50,968 bases of DNA from Burkholderiaceae bacterium (GTDB lineage: Bacteria > Pseudomonadota > Gammaproteobacteria > Burkholderiales > Burkholderiaceae_C): assembly GCA_016790515.1 (NCBI GenBank), contig JAEUOY010000057.1:1-50968 (forward strand). Reading direction: 5' to 3'. Shown piece by piece: positions 1 to 8,763 of the stretch. The notes under the pieces are model-generated. The model had not been told where the DNA came from. It saw nothing but the letters and a program-made list of their open reading frames with translations, and ran no database searches. The translations under genes were made by a program, and so were the position numbers. Each line of letters begins with the position of its first letter. The first letter of the stretch is position 1.

Positions 1-738
1 CCGTTCTGCCCCAACCTGATCATGCGCTCGCCGCGCCGCGACGAGGACCTGGCCTGCCTGCTGGCGCACCGCGTCGAGATCGTGATCACCAGCGTCGGCT
101 CGCCGGCGCCGGTGGTCGATGCGCTGCACGGCATCGGCTGCCTGGTGCTGGCCGACGTCGCGACGCTGGAGCACGCGCGCAAGGCGATCGCCGCCGGCGC
201 CGACGGCCTGGTGCTGCTGACCGCCGGCGCCGGCGGCCAGACCGGCTGGCTCAACCCGTTCGCCTTCGTGCGCGCGCTGCGCGCCGAGTACGACGGCCCG
301 CTGGTGCTGGCCGGCGGCATCGCCGACGGCGTCGCGCTGCGCGCCGCGCAGGTGCTGGGCTGCGACCTGGCCTACATGGGCACGCGCTTCATCGCGACCC
401 GCGAGAGCCTGGCCGCGGACGCCTACCGGCAGATGCTGGTCGAGGCCAGCCTCGACGACGTGCTGCTGACCCGCGCCTTCACCGGCCTGCCCACCAGCAT
501 GCTGCAGCCAGCGATCCGCCGCGCCGGGCTGGACCCGGCGACGCTGGACGAGACGGTGACCCCGGGCACCGCGGCGCAGCTGTGGGGCGGTGCCTCGCAC
601 GGCAACGCGGTCGAAGGCCCGAAGCGCTGGCGCGACATCTGGAGCGCCGGCCACAGCGTGTCGGGCGTCCGCGCCGTACAGTCGGTCGACACCCTGGTGG
701 CCGAGGTCGAGCAGGAATTCCACCGCACGATCGCCTGA
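1..738 (+). CDS. nitronate monooxygenase family protein, 5' end outside window
   Basis: This is the C-terminal about 245 residues of an FMN-dependent nitronate monooxygenase (2-nitropropane dioxygenase family, TIM barrel). The frame is open from the first base, so an internal Met at position 22 is not taken as the start. The segments VLADVATLEHARKAIAAGAD, LVLAGGIADGV and LAYMGTRFIATRES are the typical phosphate- and flavin-binding strands of the barrel. The family oxidises alkyl nitronates, and several members are misannotated enoyl-ACP reductases, so the substrate is open. The stop lies 15 bases before the acyl-CoA synthetase start, which suggests co-transcription. Such pairs are common in fatty-acid and xenobiotic degradation loci. 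Confidence 0.85.
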   Translation, partial: PFCPNLIMRSPRRDEDLACLLAHRVEIVITSVGSPAPVVDALHGIGCLVLADVATLEHARKAIAAGADGLVLLTAGAGGQTGWLNPFAFVRALRAEYDGPLVLAGGIADGVALRAAQVLGCDLAYMGTRFIATRESLAADAYRQMLVEASLDDVLLTRAFTGLPTSMLQPAIRRAGLDPATLDETVTPGTAAQLWGGASHGNAVEGPKRWRDIWSAGHSVSGVRAVQSVDTLVAEVEQEFHRTIA

Positions 739-753
739 GATCCTGGAGAAGCG

Positions 754-2310
754 ATGAACCCCACCCAGACCGGCCCGGGCGTCAGCGCCCTGCTGCAGCG
801 CGCACTGGCGCGCCACCCCGGGCGCATCGCCTTCCGCTGGGACGCCGGCGAACTGAGCTACCGCGCCACCGCCGAGCTGATCGGCCGCATGCAGGCGGTG
901 TTCGCCGCCGCCGGGCTGGGCAAGGGCACGCGGGTGGCCGTGCTGGCGGCCAACCAGGTCGAGGCCTGGTGCGCCGGCCAGGCGGCGCTGGCCAGCGGCA
1001 TGGTGTCGACCGCGCTGCACCAGCTCGGCAGCCTGGACGACCACCTGTTCCAGCTGCAGGACTTCGGCGCCGAGGTGCTGGTGACCGACGCCGGCTACTT
1101 CGGCGCCCGCGCGGCCGAACTGGCGGCCAGGCACCCGCTGAAGCAGGTCTACACGCTGGCCGACGCGGACTTCGGCCGCTCGCTGGCTCGCGAGGTCGAC
1201 CGGGTCGGCAGCGCGACGCTGCGCGACCTGTCCGATCCCGGCGACCTGGCAGTCGTCAACTACACCGGCGGCACCACCGGCCGCAGCAAGGGCGCGATGC
1301 GCAGCCAGGCCGGCTGGGCGGCGATGGTGATCGACAAGCTGGCCAGCTTCGACTTCCCCGACACGCCGCATTACCTGGCCGCCGCGCCGATGACCCATGT
1401 CGCCGGCACCGTCGTCGTGCCCACGCTGCTGAAGGGCGGCACGGTGCGGCTGCTGTCGGGCTTCAGCCCGGGCCGGGTGCTGGACCTGATCGCGCGCGAG
1501 CGCATCAACGTCACGCTGCTGGTGCCGACGATGATCTACACGATCCTCGACGACCCGGCGCTGGCGCGCACCGACCTGTCCAGCCTGCACACGCTGCTGT
1601 ACGGCGCCAGCCCGATGTCGCCGACCCGGCTGGTCGAGGGGCTGGAGCGCATCGGGCCGGTGTTCGCGCAGCTGTACGGCCAGACCGAGGGCTATCCGAT
1701 CAGCTTCCTGCGCCGCGAGGACCACGACGCAACGCGGCCCGAGCTGTTCTCCAGCTGCGGCCTGCCCACCGTCGGCAGCCAGGTGATGCTGCTCGACGAC
1801 GACGAGCAGCCGGTGAAGCCCGGCGAGGTCGGCGAGCTGTGCGTGCGCAACCGCCAGGTGATGGACGGCTACCTGAACCAGCCCGAGCTGACCGCCGCCA
1901 CCTTGAAGGGCGGCTGGCTGCACACCGGCGACATGGCCCGCGCCGACGAGCGCGGCTACCTCTACATCGTCGACCGCAAGAAGGACATGATCGTCAGCGG
2001 CGGCTTCAACGTCTACCCGCGCGACGTCGAGGACGTGATCTCCAGCCACCCGGCGGTGGCGATGGTCGCGGTGATCGGCGTGCCCGATGCCAGGTGGGGC
2101 GAGGCGGTGACCGCGATGGTGCAGCTCAAGCCCGGCGCGACGGTGGCCGCCGAGGCGCTGGTCGAACTGGTGCGCCAGCGCAAGGGCAAGGTGCAGGCGC
2201 CCAAGCATGTCGAGTTCGTCGCCGAGATGCCGCGCACCGCCGTCGGCAAGATCGACAAGAAGGTGCTGCGCGCGCCGTTCTGGGCCGGGCAGGCGCGGCA
2301 GGTGGGCTAG
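754..2310 (+). CDS. AMP-dependent acyl-CoA synthetase
   Basis: This 518-residue adenylate-forming enzyme should activate a carboxylic acid to its acyl-CoA with ATP. The P-loop-like motif YTGGTTGRSKGAM lies near residue 170. The A5 motif YGQTEG, the A7/A8 region TGDMARADERGYLYIVDRKK and the C-terminal catalytic lysine in TAVGKIDKK are all present. The length fits the class I acyl-CoA synthetase family. The start follows a GGAG motif in the 15-base gap after the nitronate monooxygenase gene. The substrate cannot be read from sequence; medium-chain, aromatic and terpenoid acids are all possible. Confidence 0.9.
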   Translation: MNPTQTGPGVSALLQRALARHPGRIAFRWDAGELSYRATAELIGRMQAVFAAAGLGKGTRVAVLAANQVEAWCAGQAALASGMVSTALHQLGSLDDHLFQLQDFGAEVLVTDAGYFGARAAELAARHPLKQVYTLADADFGRSLAREVDRVGSATLRDLSDPGDLAVVNYTGGTTGRSKGAMRSQAGWAAMVIDKLASFDFPDTPHYLAAAPMTHVAGTVVVPTLLKGGTVRLLSGFSPGRVLDLIARERINVTLLVPTMIYTILDDPALARTDLSSLHTLLYGASPMSPTRLVEGLERIGPVFAQLYGQTEGYPISFLRREDHDATRPELFSSCGLPTVGSQVMLLDDDEQPVKPGEVGELCVRNRQVMDGYLNQPELTAATLKGGWLHTGDMARADERGYLYIVDRKKDMIVSGGFNVYPRDVEDVISSHPAVAMVAVIGVPDARWGEAVTAMVQLKPGATVAAEALVELVRQRKGKVQAPKHVEFVAEMPRTAVGKIDKKVLRAPFWAGQARQVG

Positions 2311-2559
2311 CACGGGGAGCAGGGTCCCTGGCACCGGCGCGTCACGTCGGTCCTCGATCCCGCCAGGCGCGCAACCGTGCCGCGTCGATGGCATGCGCAT
2401 GCTCGAGGGCCAGGGCCGGCCGCGCCGGCTTCTGCCCTATCACCTCCGGCGCAGGCGCGCAAGCAATGGCCTGCGGCGGGGACCCGGTCTCTGCATTGAC
2501 TTCGGACGCCCGGATCTGCATCGTCGTCGGCCTGTTGACGAGGTCGCGGAGCCGGCACC

Positions 2560-3198
2560 ATGAACGTCCCCCAGTTGCTCGAAGAAGTCCGCCAGCGCGT
2601 GCCGCCGGACGCCCCGCCCGGCGCACGATGGAAAGGCACGGCCGTGGTCGGCACGCCGCTGGGAGAAATCGAGGTCGCAGCGGCCGCCCGCATCGACTCG
2701 CAGGGTCGCCGGCGCGAGCAGTTCTGGTGCGACGGCTGGCGGGTCGAACGTGCGGTGCTGTTGCGCCTGACCTGCCCCGAAGAGGAGTGCCCTCATGCGA
2801 CGCAGGTCCGCGCGCGATGGGCGAGTGTCGTTCGCCCGGGGCGCGCGGCGACACGTCACGAGGCGCCCCGCCTGCAGCCCCTGATGACCGAAGTCGAGGT
2901 CACCGTGGGCCGGCAGAAGGTGACGGCAAGGCCTGCGCGCTTCCCCTGCTTCACGCCCTGCCCCCACGGCGCCCATCCGCCGATGACCCTCGAGAAGAAT
3001 GGATTCGACCTCTTCGAGGACAGCCACTGTCTCGGCGGTGGCGTCACCGAGTCCCTCGGCGTGCGGCGGCCGCGCATTCCGTCGCTGCTGGCCGCCGAAG
3101 CCTATCTGCGGGCCCGGCACCTGGAGACCCTGGTGCTGCTGGGCCAGGTCCGTGGCGGCGATCGCCTGCGCCCCGGCCCGGCAACCGATGGCGAGTGA
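2560..3198 (+). CDS. hypothetical protein, cysteine-containing
   Basis: This is a 212-residue protein of no family I recognise. The ATG follows GGAG at eight bases. The N-terminal third reads like a compact beta-rich domain (GTAVVGTPLGEIEV, then REQFWCDGWRVERAVLLRLTCP), and there are scattered Cys residues (WCDGW, TCPEEECP, PCFTPCP). No signal peptide or membrane helix is visible. It stands alone between the synthetase gene and the convergent alpha-subunit gene, with a symmetrical hairpin after its stop. The opposite strand also has a long open frame, but that one is Arg/Ala-rich and looks like a GC shadow. I favour the plus frame on composition and ribosome binding site only. Confidence 0.5.
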   Translation: MNVPQLLEEVRQRVPPDAPPGARWKGTAVVGTPLGEIEVAAAARIDSQGRRREQFWCDGWRVERAVLLRLTCPEEECPHATQVRARWASVVRPGRAATRHEAPRLQPLMTEVEVTVGRQKVTARPARFPCFTPCPHGAHPPMTLEKNGFDLFEDSHCLGGGVTESLGVRRPRIPSLLAAEAYLRARHLETLVLLGQVRGGDRLRPGPATDGE

Positions 3199-3204
3199 AG
3201 GCGC

Positions 3205-3235
3205 CGGTTCGATCGCCGGCCCGGTGATCGAACCG
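3205..3235. terminator. bidirectional hairpin between convergent genes
   Basis: A near-perfect inverted repeat sits between the stop at 3198 (plus) and the stop at 3255 (minus). The arms 3205-3219 and 3221-3235 pair over 15 bases with one G-U type mismatch. No T-run follows on either side, so intrinsic termination would be weak, but the position between convergent genes fits a shared terminator. Confidence 0.5.
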
Positions 3236-3254
3236 TCATCGCCCCCGTCACCGG

Positions 3255-4274
3255 CTAGTGCCCACGGCCGCCCCTGGCGGGCGGCCAGCCCGGCACGGCC
3301 ATCCCCAGCGTCAGGCCCCGCTCAGCCAGAGCCTCCCTGATTTCGTTGAGGCTTCTGCGTCCCAGGTTGGGCGTCCTGAGCAGTTCGGTCTCGGTGCGCT
3401 GCACCAGGTCGCCGACCCGGTTGACGTTCTGCGCCTTCAGGCAGTTGGACGACCGCACCGACAGCGCCAGTTCCTCGATGGACAGCATCAACCCGGCCCG
3501 TTCGTGTTCGCGCGCGAGAGACTCCCGAGCGCCGTCGGAGGGCACGCCGGGGGTGACTTCCGTCGCGCCGGCGAAGGGATTCAGCGGGTCCCGCAGCAGT
3601 TGCGCGCCTTCCCGAAGCGCGTCGGCGGGGCTGATCGATCCGTCGGTCTCGATATGCAGCACCAGCCGGTCGAGTTCGGACCGTTGGCCCTCGCGAGCGT
3701 GCTCGACCGCATAGTCCGCTCGGCGCACCGGCGAGAACGATGCGTCCAGCCGGACCGTGGGGCCCCAGACCAGGTCTTCGCCCGGATGCCGGCGCAGCCG
3801 GCCCGGCCGGTAGCCGCGGCCGGTCTCGACCCTGATCTGCAGGTCCAGCCGTCCACCCGGCGACAGCCGCGCGATGACGTGCTCCGGATTGACCACCTGC
3901 ACGCCGTTCGGCGCAAGGATGTCGCCCGCCAGCACGGGGCCGGCGCGTTCCATGTGCAATGTCGCCGTCGCTTCCTCGCGGTCCGGCATCCGGAAGACAA
4001 CGCCCTTCAGGTTGAGCATCAGCTGCAGGACGTCCACATCGACGCCGTCCAGAATGCCCTGCTCGTGCACCGCCTCGGGCAAGGTGACCTCGGTGGTCGC
4101 ACTTCCCCGCAGCGATGACAGCAGGACCCGTCTCAGGCTGGCGCCCAGGGTCGCTCCGAGGCCCCGCTCGAGGGGCTGGAAGGTCAGGCGGGCCCGGTGC
4201 CTCGCAAGCTCCTCGACCCTGGCGGGCTTCGGAAACAAGAGCCCGCAACGCCCATTCGTATCGCTGCCGATCAT
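3255..4274 (-). CDS. rpoA: divergent RNA polymerase alpha subunit paralogue
   Basis: This is a 339-residue homologue of RpoA that spans both domains. The N-terminal domain keeps FQPLERGLGATLGASLRRVL and LLNLKG, the assembly and dimerisation motifs, and FSPVRRADYAVE. The C-terminal domain keeps VRSSNCLKAQ, VQRTETELLRTPNLG and RSLNEI. The DNA-contact residues equivalent to E. coli R265, N268, C269, G296, S299 and E302 are present, with Arg for K298. I chose ATG 4274 over upstream Met codons (4286, 4334) because GGAG lies six bases before it and the length then matches E. coli (329). The canonical neighbours rpsD, rplQ, rpsK and rpsM are absent, so this is probably a second alpha gene. If it were the only one, its location would be exceptional. 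Confidence 0.9.
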   Translation of the reverse strand: MIGSDTNGRCGLLFPKPARVEELARHRARLTFQPLERGLGATLGASLRRVLLSSLRGSATTEVTLPEAVHEQGILDGVDVDVLQLMLNLKGVVFRMPDREEATATLHMERAGPVLAGDILAPNGVQVVNPEHVIARLSPGGRLDLQIRVETGRGYRPGRLRRHPGEDLVWGPTVRLDASFSPVRRADYAVEHAREGQRSELDRLVLHIETDGSISPADALREGAQLLRDPLNPFAGATEVTPGVPSDGARESLAREHERAGLMLSIEELALSVRSSNCLKAQNVNRVGDLVQRTETELLRTPNLGRRSLNEIREALAERGLTLGMAVPGWPPARGGRGH

Positions 4275-4366
4275 GCTGATCTCCATGCAGAGGTTGACCG
4301 AAAAGCCGATCGCACCAGCCGGCAACGGAGACACTCCGCGGCCGGGTGGTGCGATCGACGGTGGTG

Positions 4367-4395
4367 AAGATCTCAGCGCCGGGAAACGATGTCAA
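4367..4395 (-). promoter_or_regulatory. candidate sigma70-type promoter for the alpha paralogue
   Basis: On the minus strand a perfect TTGACA (4390-4395) is followed after 17 bases by GATCTT (4367-4372), a weak -10 matching three of six consensus positions. It lies about 93 bases upstream of the preferred start, inside a 268-base gap that holds no gene. This is prediction only. Confidence 0.35.
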
Positions 4396-4542
4396 CGACA
4401 GGTGTGGCCGGCATCCAACGAGCAGCCTTGACAGCAGCGCAAAGCAGCGAACCCGAACCGCATCCTCCCCGGTGCCGAGACGGCCGGCGGCGGGGCCGCT
4501 GCGGCATGTGGGCTGGATCGTCCGGCCCGAAGCGCCGGCGCT

Positions 4543-5607
4543 TCAGACCAGATCGGCGATGGCCTTGCCCATCTCGGTCGTGGACGCCTTGCCGCCCAGG
4601 TCACCGGTGCGTGGCCCCTCGGCCAGCACACGCTCGATCGCACGCACGATCGCGTCATGCGCGCCCCGCTCGCCGAGAAAGTCGAGCATCAAGGCCCCCG
4701 ACCAGATCATCGCCACCGGGTTGGCGATGTTCTTGCCGTAGATGTCCGGCGCCGAACCGTGGACCGGCTCGAACAGCGAGGGGAACCTGCGCTCGGGATT
4801 CAGGTTGGCCGAGGGCGCCAGCCCGATCGTGCCGGTGCATGCCGGACCGAGATCGGACAGGATGTCGCCGAACAGGTTGCTTGCCACGACGACGTCGAAC
4901 CTCTGCGGCTGCAGCACGAAACGGGCGCTGAGGATGTCGATGTGCTGCTTGTCGACCTGGACTTGCGGATAGGACTGGCCGACCGCGTCGGCGCGGCCGT
5001 CCCACCACGGCATGCTGATCGCGATGCCGTTGCTCTTGGTGGCCACCGTCAGCTGCTTGCGCGCGCGCGATGCGGCCAGCTCGTAGGCGTAGCGCAGCAC
5101 CCGGTCGGCGCCGTGGCGCGACATCACCGTCTCCTGGATGACGATCTCGCGCTCGGTGCCGGCGTACATCACGCCACCGAGGTTGGTGTACTCGCCCTCG
5201 GTGTTCTCGCGCACGACGTAGAAGTCGATGTCGCCGGCCTTGCGCCCGGCCAGCGGACAAGGCACGCCGTCGAACAGGCGCACCGGGCGCAGGTTGATGT
5301 ACTGGTCGAACTCGCGCCGGAACTTCAGCAGCGAGCCCCACAGCGAGACATGGTCCGGCACGGTCGCCGGCCACCCGACGGCGCCGAAGTACAGCGCGTC
5401 CATGCCGCCCAGCTGGGCCTTCCAGTCGTCCGGCATCATCTGGCCGGTCTTCGCGTAGTAGTCGCAGCTCGCCCATTCGATCGGCGCGACCTGCAGATCG
5501 AAGCCGAAGCGGCGTGATGCCGCCTCGAGGACGCGCAGGCCTTCGGGCATCACTTCCTGGCCGATGCCGTCGCCAGGGATGGCGGCGATTCGATAGGTCT
5601 TGCTCAT
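4543..5607 (-). CDS. ttuC: tartrate dehydrogenase/decarboxylase family enzyme
   Basis: This 354-residue beta-decarboxylating dehydrogenase belongs to the isocitrate/isopropylmalate/tartrate family. It has IPGDGIGQEVMPEG at the start, the substrate loop VVRENTEGEYTNLGG, the TKSNGI lysine region, and the metal-binding aspartates in ASNLFGDILSDLG. The FEPVHGSAPDI motif completes the fold. The spacing and the YTNLGG loop resemble TtuC, the NAD-dependent tartrate dehydrogenase that also acts on D-malate. It is the last gene of the minus-strand operon, 54 bases after the SDR gene. Its likely role is to oxidise a hydroxy-diacid produced by, or accompanying, the neighbouring sugar-acid enzymes. D-malate dehydrogenase is the main alternative. 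Confidence 0.85.
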   Translation of the reverse strand: MSKTYRIAAIPGDGIGQEVMPEGLRVLEAASRRFGFDLQVAPIEWASCDYYAKTGQMMPDDWKAQLGGMDALYFGAVGWPATVPDHVSLWGSLLKFRREFDQYINLRPVRLFDGVPCPLAGRKAGDIDFYVVRENTEGEYTNLGGVMYAGTEREIVIQETVMSRHGADRVLRYAYELAASRARKQLTVATKSNGIAISMPWWDGRADAVGQSYPQVQVDKQHIDILSARFVLQPQRFDVVVASNLFGDILSDLGPACTGTIGLAPSANLNPERRFPSLFEPVHGSAPDIYGKNIANPVAMIWSGALMLDFLGERGAHDAIVRAIERVLAEGPRTGDLGGKASTTEMGKAIADLV

Positions 5608-5661
5608 GGCGTATGTCTCCGTGGGGTCAGTGGTGGGTGGGGCGATGTCTTTGCGTCCAGC

Positions 5662-6372
5662 TCAGCGCGGCAGCGACGAGCCGCCGCAGATCTGGATGTC
5701 CTGCCCCGTGATGGCCGCGGCCGCGTCGGAAAGCAGGAATGCGACCAGGGCGGCGACCTCGTCCGGCCGGATCAGCCGGCCGATCGGCGGCAGCTTCGGC
5801 TGCGATGTCACGCGGCCCGGATCGCTCAGCATGGGCGTCTCGGTCGCCGCCGGCGAGACCAGATTGACGGTGACGCCGCGCTCCACGACCTCCGCGGCCC
5901 AGCTGCGGGCCAGCGCCGCCAGCGCGGCCTTGGTCGCGGCGTATTGACTGCGCCCCGGCATGCCGCCGGACACGCGGCTGCCGACGAGCACCACGCGGCC
6001 GTAGCCGGCGTCGGCCATGCGCGGCAACAGCGCATTGGCGAGCCGTGTCGCGGCATCGACGTGCAGCCGCCACATCGTCTCGCCATCCGCGGGCCGCAGG
6101 GCGCCCAGCGCACCGGTGCGCAGCAGGCCCGCCGCATGGACGAATGCCTGCGGCGCGACGAGGTCGGCGGCGATGCGCTCGGCTTCGGCTGGCTGGCCGA
6201 GATCGGCACCCAAGGCCGTGTACGCCGGGTGATCGATGTCGCCCTGGCCGCGCTGCACGCCGATGACCTGCCAGCCGTCGGCGAGCAGCCGCTGCGCGAC
6301 GGCGCGGCCGATGCCGGAGCTGCTGCCGGTGACGACGGCACGACGCGTGCCGCCTTGCAGTTCAGAAGTCAT
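5662..6372 (-). CDS. SDR family oxidoreductase
   Basis: This is a 236-residue classical short-chain dehydrogenase. The NAD(P) motif VTGSSSGIGRAVA lies at the N terminus. The catalytic Ser and the Tyr-x3-Lys appear in VLVGSRVSGGMPGRSQYAATKAAL, and the post-catalytic NLVSPAATETPM follows. The start overlaps the end of the sialidase-family gene by 11 bases, so translation is probably coupled. It likely oxidises or reduces a sugar or hydroxy acid in the pathway encoded by the operon. The specific substrate is not readable. Confidence 0.85.
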   Translation of the reverse strand: MTSELQGGTRRAVVTGSSSGIGRAVAQRLLADGWQVIGVQRGQGDIDHPAYTALGADLGQPAEAERIAADLVAPQAFVHAAGLLRTGALGALRPADGETMWRLHVDAATRLANALLPRMADAGYGRVVLVGSRVSGGMPGRSQYAATKAALAALARSWAAEVVERGVTVNLVSPAATETPMLSDPGRVTSQPKLPPIGRLIRPDEVAALVAFLLSDAAAAITGQDIQICGGSSLPR

Positions 6373-7597
6373 CGTTGCCTGACCTTCGGGTGGCGCGGCG
6401 CGCGGCTTCCTGCGTGACCCAATCGGGCGTGACGCGGACGTGGCGGATATGCTGGCGGAACACGGTGTAGGCCAGATGCAGCGCCCCGTCGGCGGTCTGC
6501 CGCAGCGACGGGTACGAGTACTCGCGGTTGCGCCGGCCGGCAGAGTCGTTGCTCATGCACCAACCGTCGCCGACCTCGAGGTTGCGCCGCCAGGGCCAGG
6601 TGCGGCCGTCGTCCGCAGACAGCGCCAGCGTCATCGGTGCGCGCGGCGCGCCCCAGAACGCGCGTCGCGCCGGCGCCTCGGCAGCCGACCCTTCCTTGGC
6701 ATCGGCCGCGGCGTCCTCGTCGAGTTCGTCGTACAGGGACGCGCGCCGTTCGGTCGCGTTCGCCGCGCTGCTCTCGTTGAAGATCATCGCGAGCCGGCCG
6801 TCGGCCAGCCGCAAGGCCTGGATCGACGAGTTGTTGTTCGGCAATTCCGTCGGAACCGGCTCGGCCCAGCTCAGGCCGCCGTCGTCGCTGTGCGTCATGT
6901 GGATCGAATCGGCCCAGCGGCTGCGGAAGAAGCCGAGCAGGCGATCGCCAGCAGCGGAGACGATGCTCATGTGCACGCAGCCCAGGCTGCCCGGCACCGC
7001 GATGCGCTGCCAGCTCCGGCCCTGGTCCGTCGAGCGCAGCACGGCGCTTTCGTCGAGGCTGCCGTCCCACTTCTCGCCGCCTGCGGTGCGGCAGCTGAAG
7101 ACCGGCAGCAGCCAGGCGCCGTCGCCGTGCACATGGATCGGCTGGCGCACGAAGGTGCCGACCGGCGCATCGCCGAGCGTCTCGACCGGTCCCCAGCTGC
7201 GACCGTTGTCGCGCGAGATGCGGCGGCGCACGACCGCCGTATCCTGGTTGCCCGAGTTCTGCGCCGTGTGCAGCAGCCAGAGGCTGCCGTCCGGTGACGG
7301 GAACAGGATCGGGTTCTGCTCGGAGCGCTCGGCATCGTGCGAGAGCTGCACCGGCGCGGTCCATCTGGACGATCCGGGTTCGAGCCGCGACAGGTAGACC
7401 GAAATGTCCGAGCGGCCTTCCATCGAGCCACCGAACCAGACGCAGGCGAGCGTGCCGTCGCGCAGTTCCATCAGGTTCGCCGCATGCGCCTGCACGCAGG
7501 GCGACGGCAGGTCAGCGACAACACGCGTGGCATCGTCGGGGTGGGCATGCAGGCAGCCGGGAGCCGCGGACAAGTCCTCGGTCAGGATCTGGGTCAT
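6362..7597 (-). CDS. cytoplasmic sialidase-fold (BNR repeat) protein
   Basis: This 411-residue protein has a six-bladed sialidase-type propeller. At least four Asp-box motifs are visible: SRDNGRSW, STDQGRSW, SDDGGLSW and SADDGRTW. No signal peptide is seen, so it should act inside the cell. No N-acetylneuraminate catabolic genes (nanA, nanE or nanK type) are nearby, and the neighbours are hydroxy-acid and sugar-acid enzymes. Members of this fold also include lyases, lactonases and other glycoside-processing enzymes. The true reaction may therefore be cleavage of an unusual glycoside or sugar-acid derivative rather than sialic acid release. It lies 67 bases after the hydroxyacid dehydrogenase gene. 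Confidence 0.75.
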   Translation of the reverse strand: MTQILTEDLSAAPGCLHAHPDDATRVVADLPSPCVQAHAANLMELRDGTLACVWFGGSMEGRSDISVYLSRLEPGSSRWTAPVQLSHDAERSEQNPILFPSPDGSLWLLHTAQNSGNQDTAVVRRRISRDNGRSWGPVETLGDAPVGTFVRQPIHVHGDGAWLLPVFSCRTAGGEKWDGSLDESAVLRSTDQGRSWQRIAVPGSLGCVHMSIVSAAGDRLLGFFRSRWADSIHMTHSDDGGLSWAEPVPTELPNNNSSIQALRLADGRLAMIFNESSAANATERRASLYDELDEDAAADAKEGSAAEAPARRAFWGAPRAPMTLALSADDGRTWPWRRNLEVGDGWCMSNDSAGRRNREYSYPSLRQTADGALHLAYTVFRQHIRHVRVTPDWVTQEAARRATRRSGNDDF

Positions 7598-7664
7598 GGG
7601 GTCTCCTTCGGCGCCGAAGCGTGGCCGGCGTCCATTGGTTGCGGATGGGGCAGGCTGTAGGTGC

Positions 7665-8630
7665 TCAGCGCGCCGCAGTGATCAGATGACCCGGCGGCAG
7701 GGGCCGGCCGGCCAGCGCGTCGACGATGTTCCGAGCAGTCCTGGTCGCCACCTGCAGCGCCGCATTGCGCGTGACGCCGGCTACATGGGGTGTCAGCAGC
7801 ACATTGTCCAGGGCCAGCAGCGGGTTGTCCGCTGCGATCGGTTCGAGTTCGAAGGTATCGAGGCCTGCACCGCCGAGGTGGCCGCTGCGCAGCGACTCGA
7901 CGAGCGCTGCCTCGTCGACGATGGGTCCGCGCGCGGTGTTGACGAGCAGCGCGCCCGGCTTCATCAGCGCGAACTCACGGCGCCCGAGCAGGCCGCGTGT
8001 CTGCTCGGTGAGCGGACAGTGCAGGCTGAGGACATCGACGCGACCGAGCAGGCGGTCGAAGTCGGTCTCGAGTTCGAACGTGTCCGCCTCGGTCCGCGCG
8101 GCCTTGTACACGACGACCTTGGCGCCGAGCGCGGCGGCGAGCCGGGCCGTGCTCCGACCGATGCTGCCGTAGCCGACGATCCCGACCGTCGATCCGCGGA
8201 AATCTCGGCCCTGGTAGGCCGTGCCCTCCCAAGCGCCGGTGCGGACCTTGCGGTCCAGGCCGGACAGATTGCGAACCAGCGACAGCATCATCGCGACCGA
8301 GTGCTCGGCGACCGCATCGGCGTTCGCGCCGGCGGCGACAGCCACCGCAATGCCCCGTTGCGCGGCCGCAGCGAGGTCCACGCTGTCGACGCCGGCGCCG
8401 TTCTTCGCGATGATCTTCAGGCCCCGGGCCGCGTCCAGCACGCGCGCCGTGAATGGCTTGGAGCCGCGCATCAAGACCGCCTCGACGGGTTCGGCGCCGA
8501 ATCGCTCGATCAGTGCGTCCTCGGTGATCGGTTCGGGCATGAACTCGATGCGGGCGCCGGCATCGCGCAGGATCTGCTGCGCTTCGGGCACGAGGTGCTG
8601 CGCCGTGACCAGGACCGTGTAGCGGCTCAA
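7665..8630 (-). CDS. D-2-hydroxyacid dehydrogenase family protein
   Basis: This 321-residue NAD-dependent dehydrogenase resembles the phosphoglycerate/glyoxylate-hydroxypyruvate reductase family. The Rossmann motif is GIVGYGSIGRSTARL. The catalytic Arg lies in NTARGPIVDE, the Glu in LDTFELEPI and the His in LTPHVAGVT. The start is a TTG codon at 8630 preceded by GGAG at six bases; no better in-frame ATG exists nearby. It is the first gene of the minus-strand operon, and its promoter shares sequence blocks with the plus-strand operon. It probably reduces a 2-oxo acid, for example tartronate semialdehyde or hydroxypyruvate, formed in the pathway. Confidence 0.85.
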   Translation of the reverse strand: MSRYTVLVTAQHLVPEAQQILRDAGARIEFMPEPITEDALIERFGAEPVEAVLMRGSKPFTARVLDAARGLKIIAKNGAGVDSVDLAAAAQRGIAVAVAAGANADAVAEHSVAMMLSLVRNLSGLDRKVRTGAWEGTAYQGRDFRGSTVGIVGYGSIGRSTARLAAALGAKVVVYKAARTEADTFELETDFDRLLGRVDVLSLHCPLTEQTRGLLGRREFALMKPGALLVNTARGPIVDEAALVESLRSGHLGGAGLDTFELEPIAADNPLLALDNVLLTPHVAGVTRNAALQVATRTARNIVDALAGRPLPPGHLITAAR

Positions 8631-8660
8631 GGTGGTCTCCGTGGGTTGGGGTCTGCCGGC

Positions 8661-8730
8661 AGTCTAGGCTTGGCGTTGATTGCAAACAAATGACAATGGA
8701 GACTCTCTTCATAACTGCGACTGCATGTAG
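8661..8730 (-). promoter_or_regulatory. predicted LysR-controlled promoter of the minus operon
   Basis: Read on the minus strand, this holds CTACATG (8724-8730), then 11 bases, ATGAAGAGAGTC (8701-8712), 11 bases, a -35 TTGTTT (8684-8689), 17 bases and a -10 TAGACT (8661-8666). The start codon at 8630 follows within about 30 bases. The same blocks at identical spacing precede the plus-strand operon. Confidence 0.65.
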
Positions 8731-8763
8731 TGCCTGGTTCGGCAGGGCCCTGGAGCAGGCAGA

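Noticed and set aside
2440-3120. Minus-strand open frame opposite the 212-residue protein
   Set aside because: No family resemblance, Arg/Ala-rich composition and no ribosome site; the plus frame is preferred.
582-3227. An 881-residue plus-strand open frame across the first three genes
   Set aside because: Arg/Gly/Ala-rich shadow frame overlapping the real acyl-CoA synthetase in another frame.
4428-4433. TTGACA on the plus strand
   Set aside because: No plus-strand gene follows and no -10 is visible at the right distance.
6362-7597. Sialic acid catabolism as the role of the locus
   Set aside because: No nan-type lyase, epimerase or kinase and no sialic acid transporter; the sialidase-fold protein has no signal peptide.
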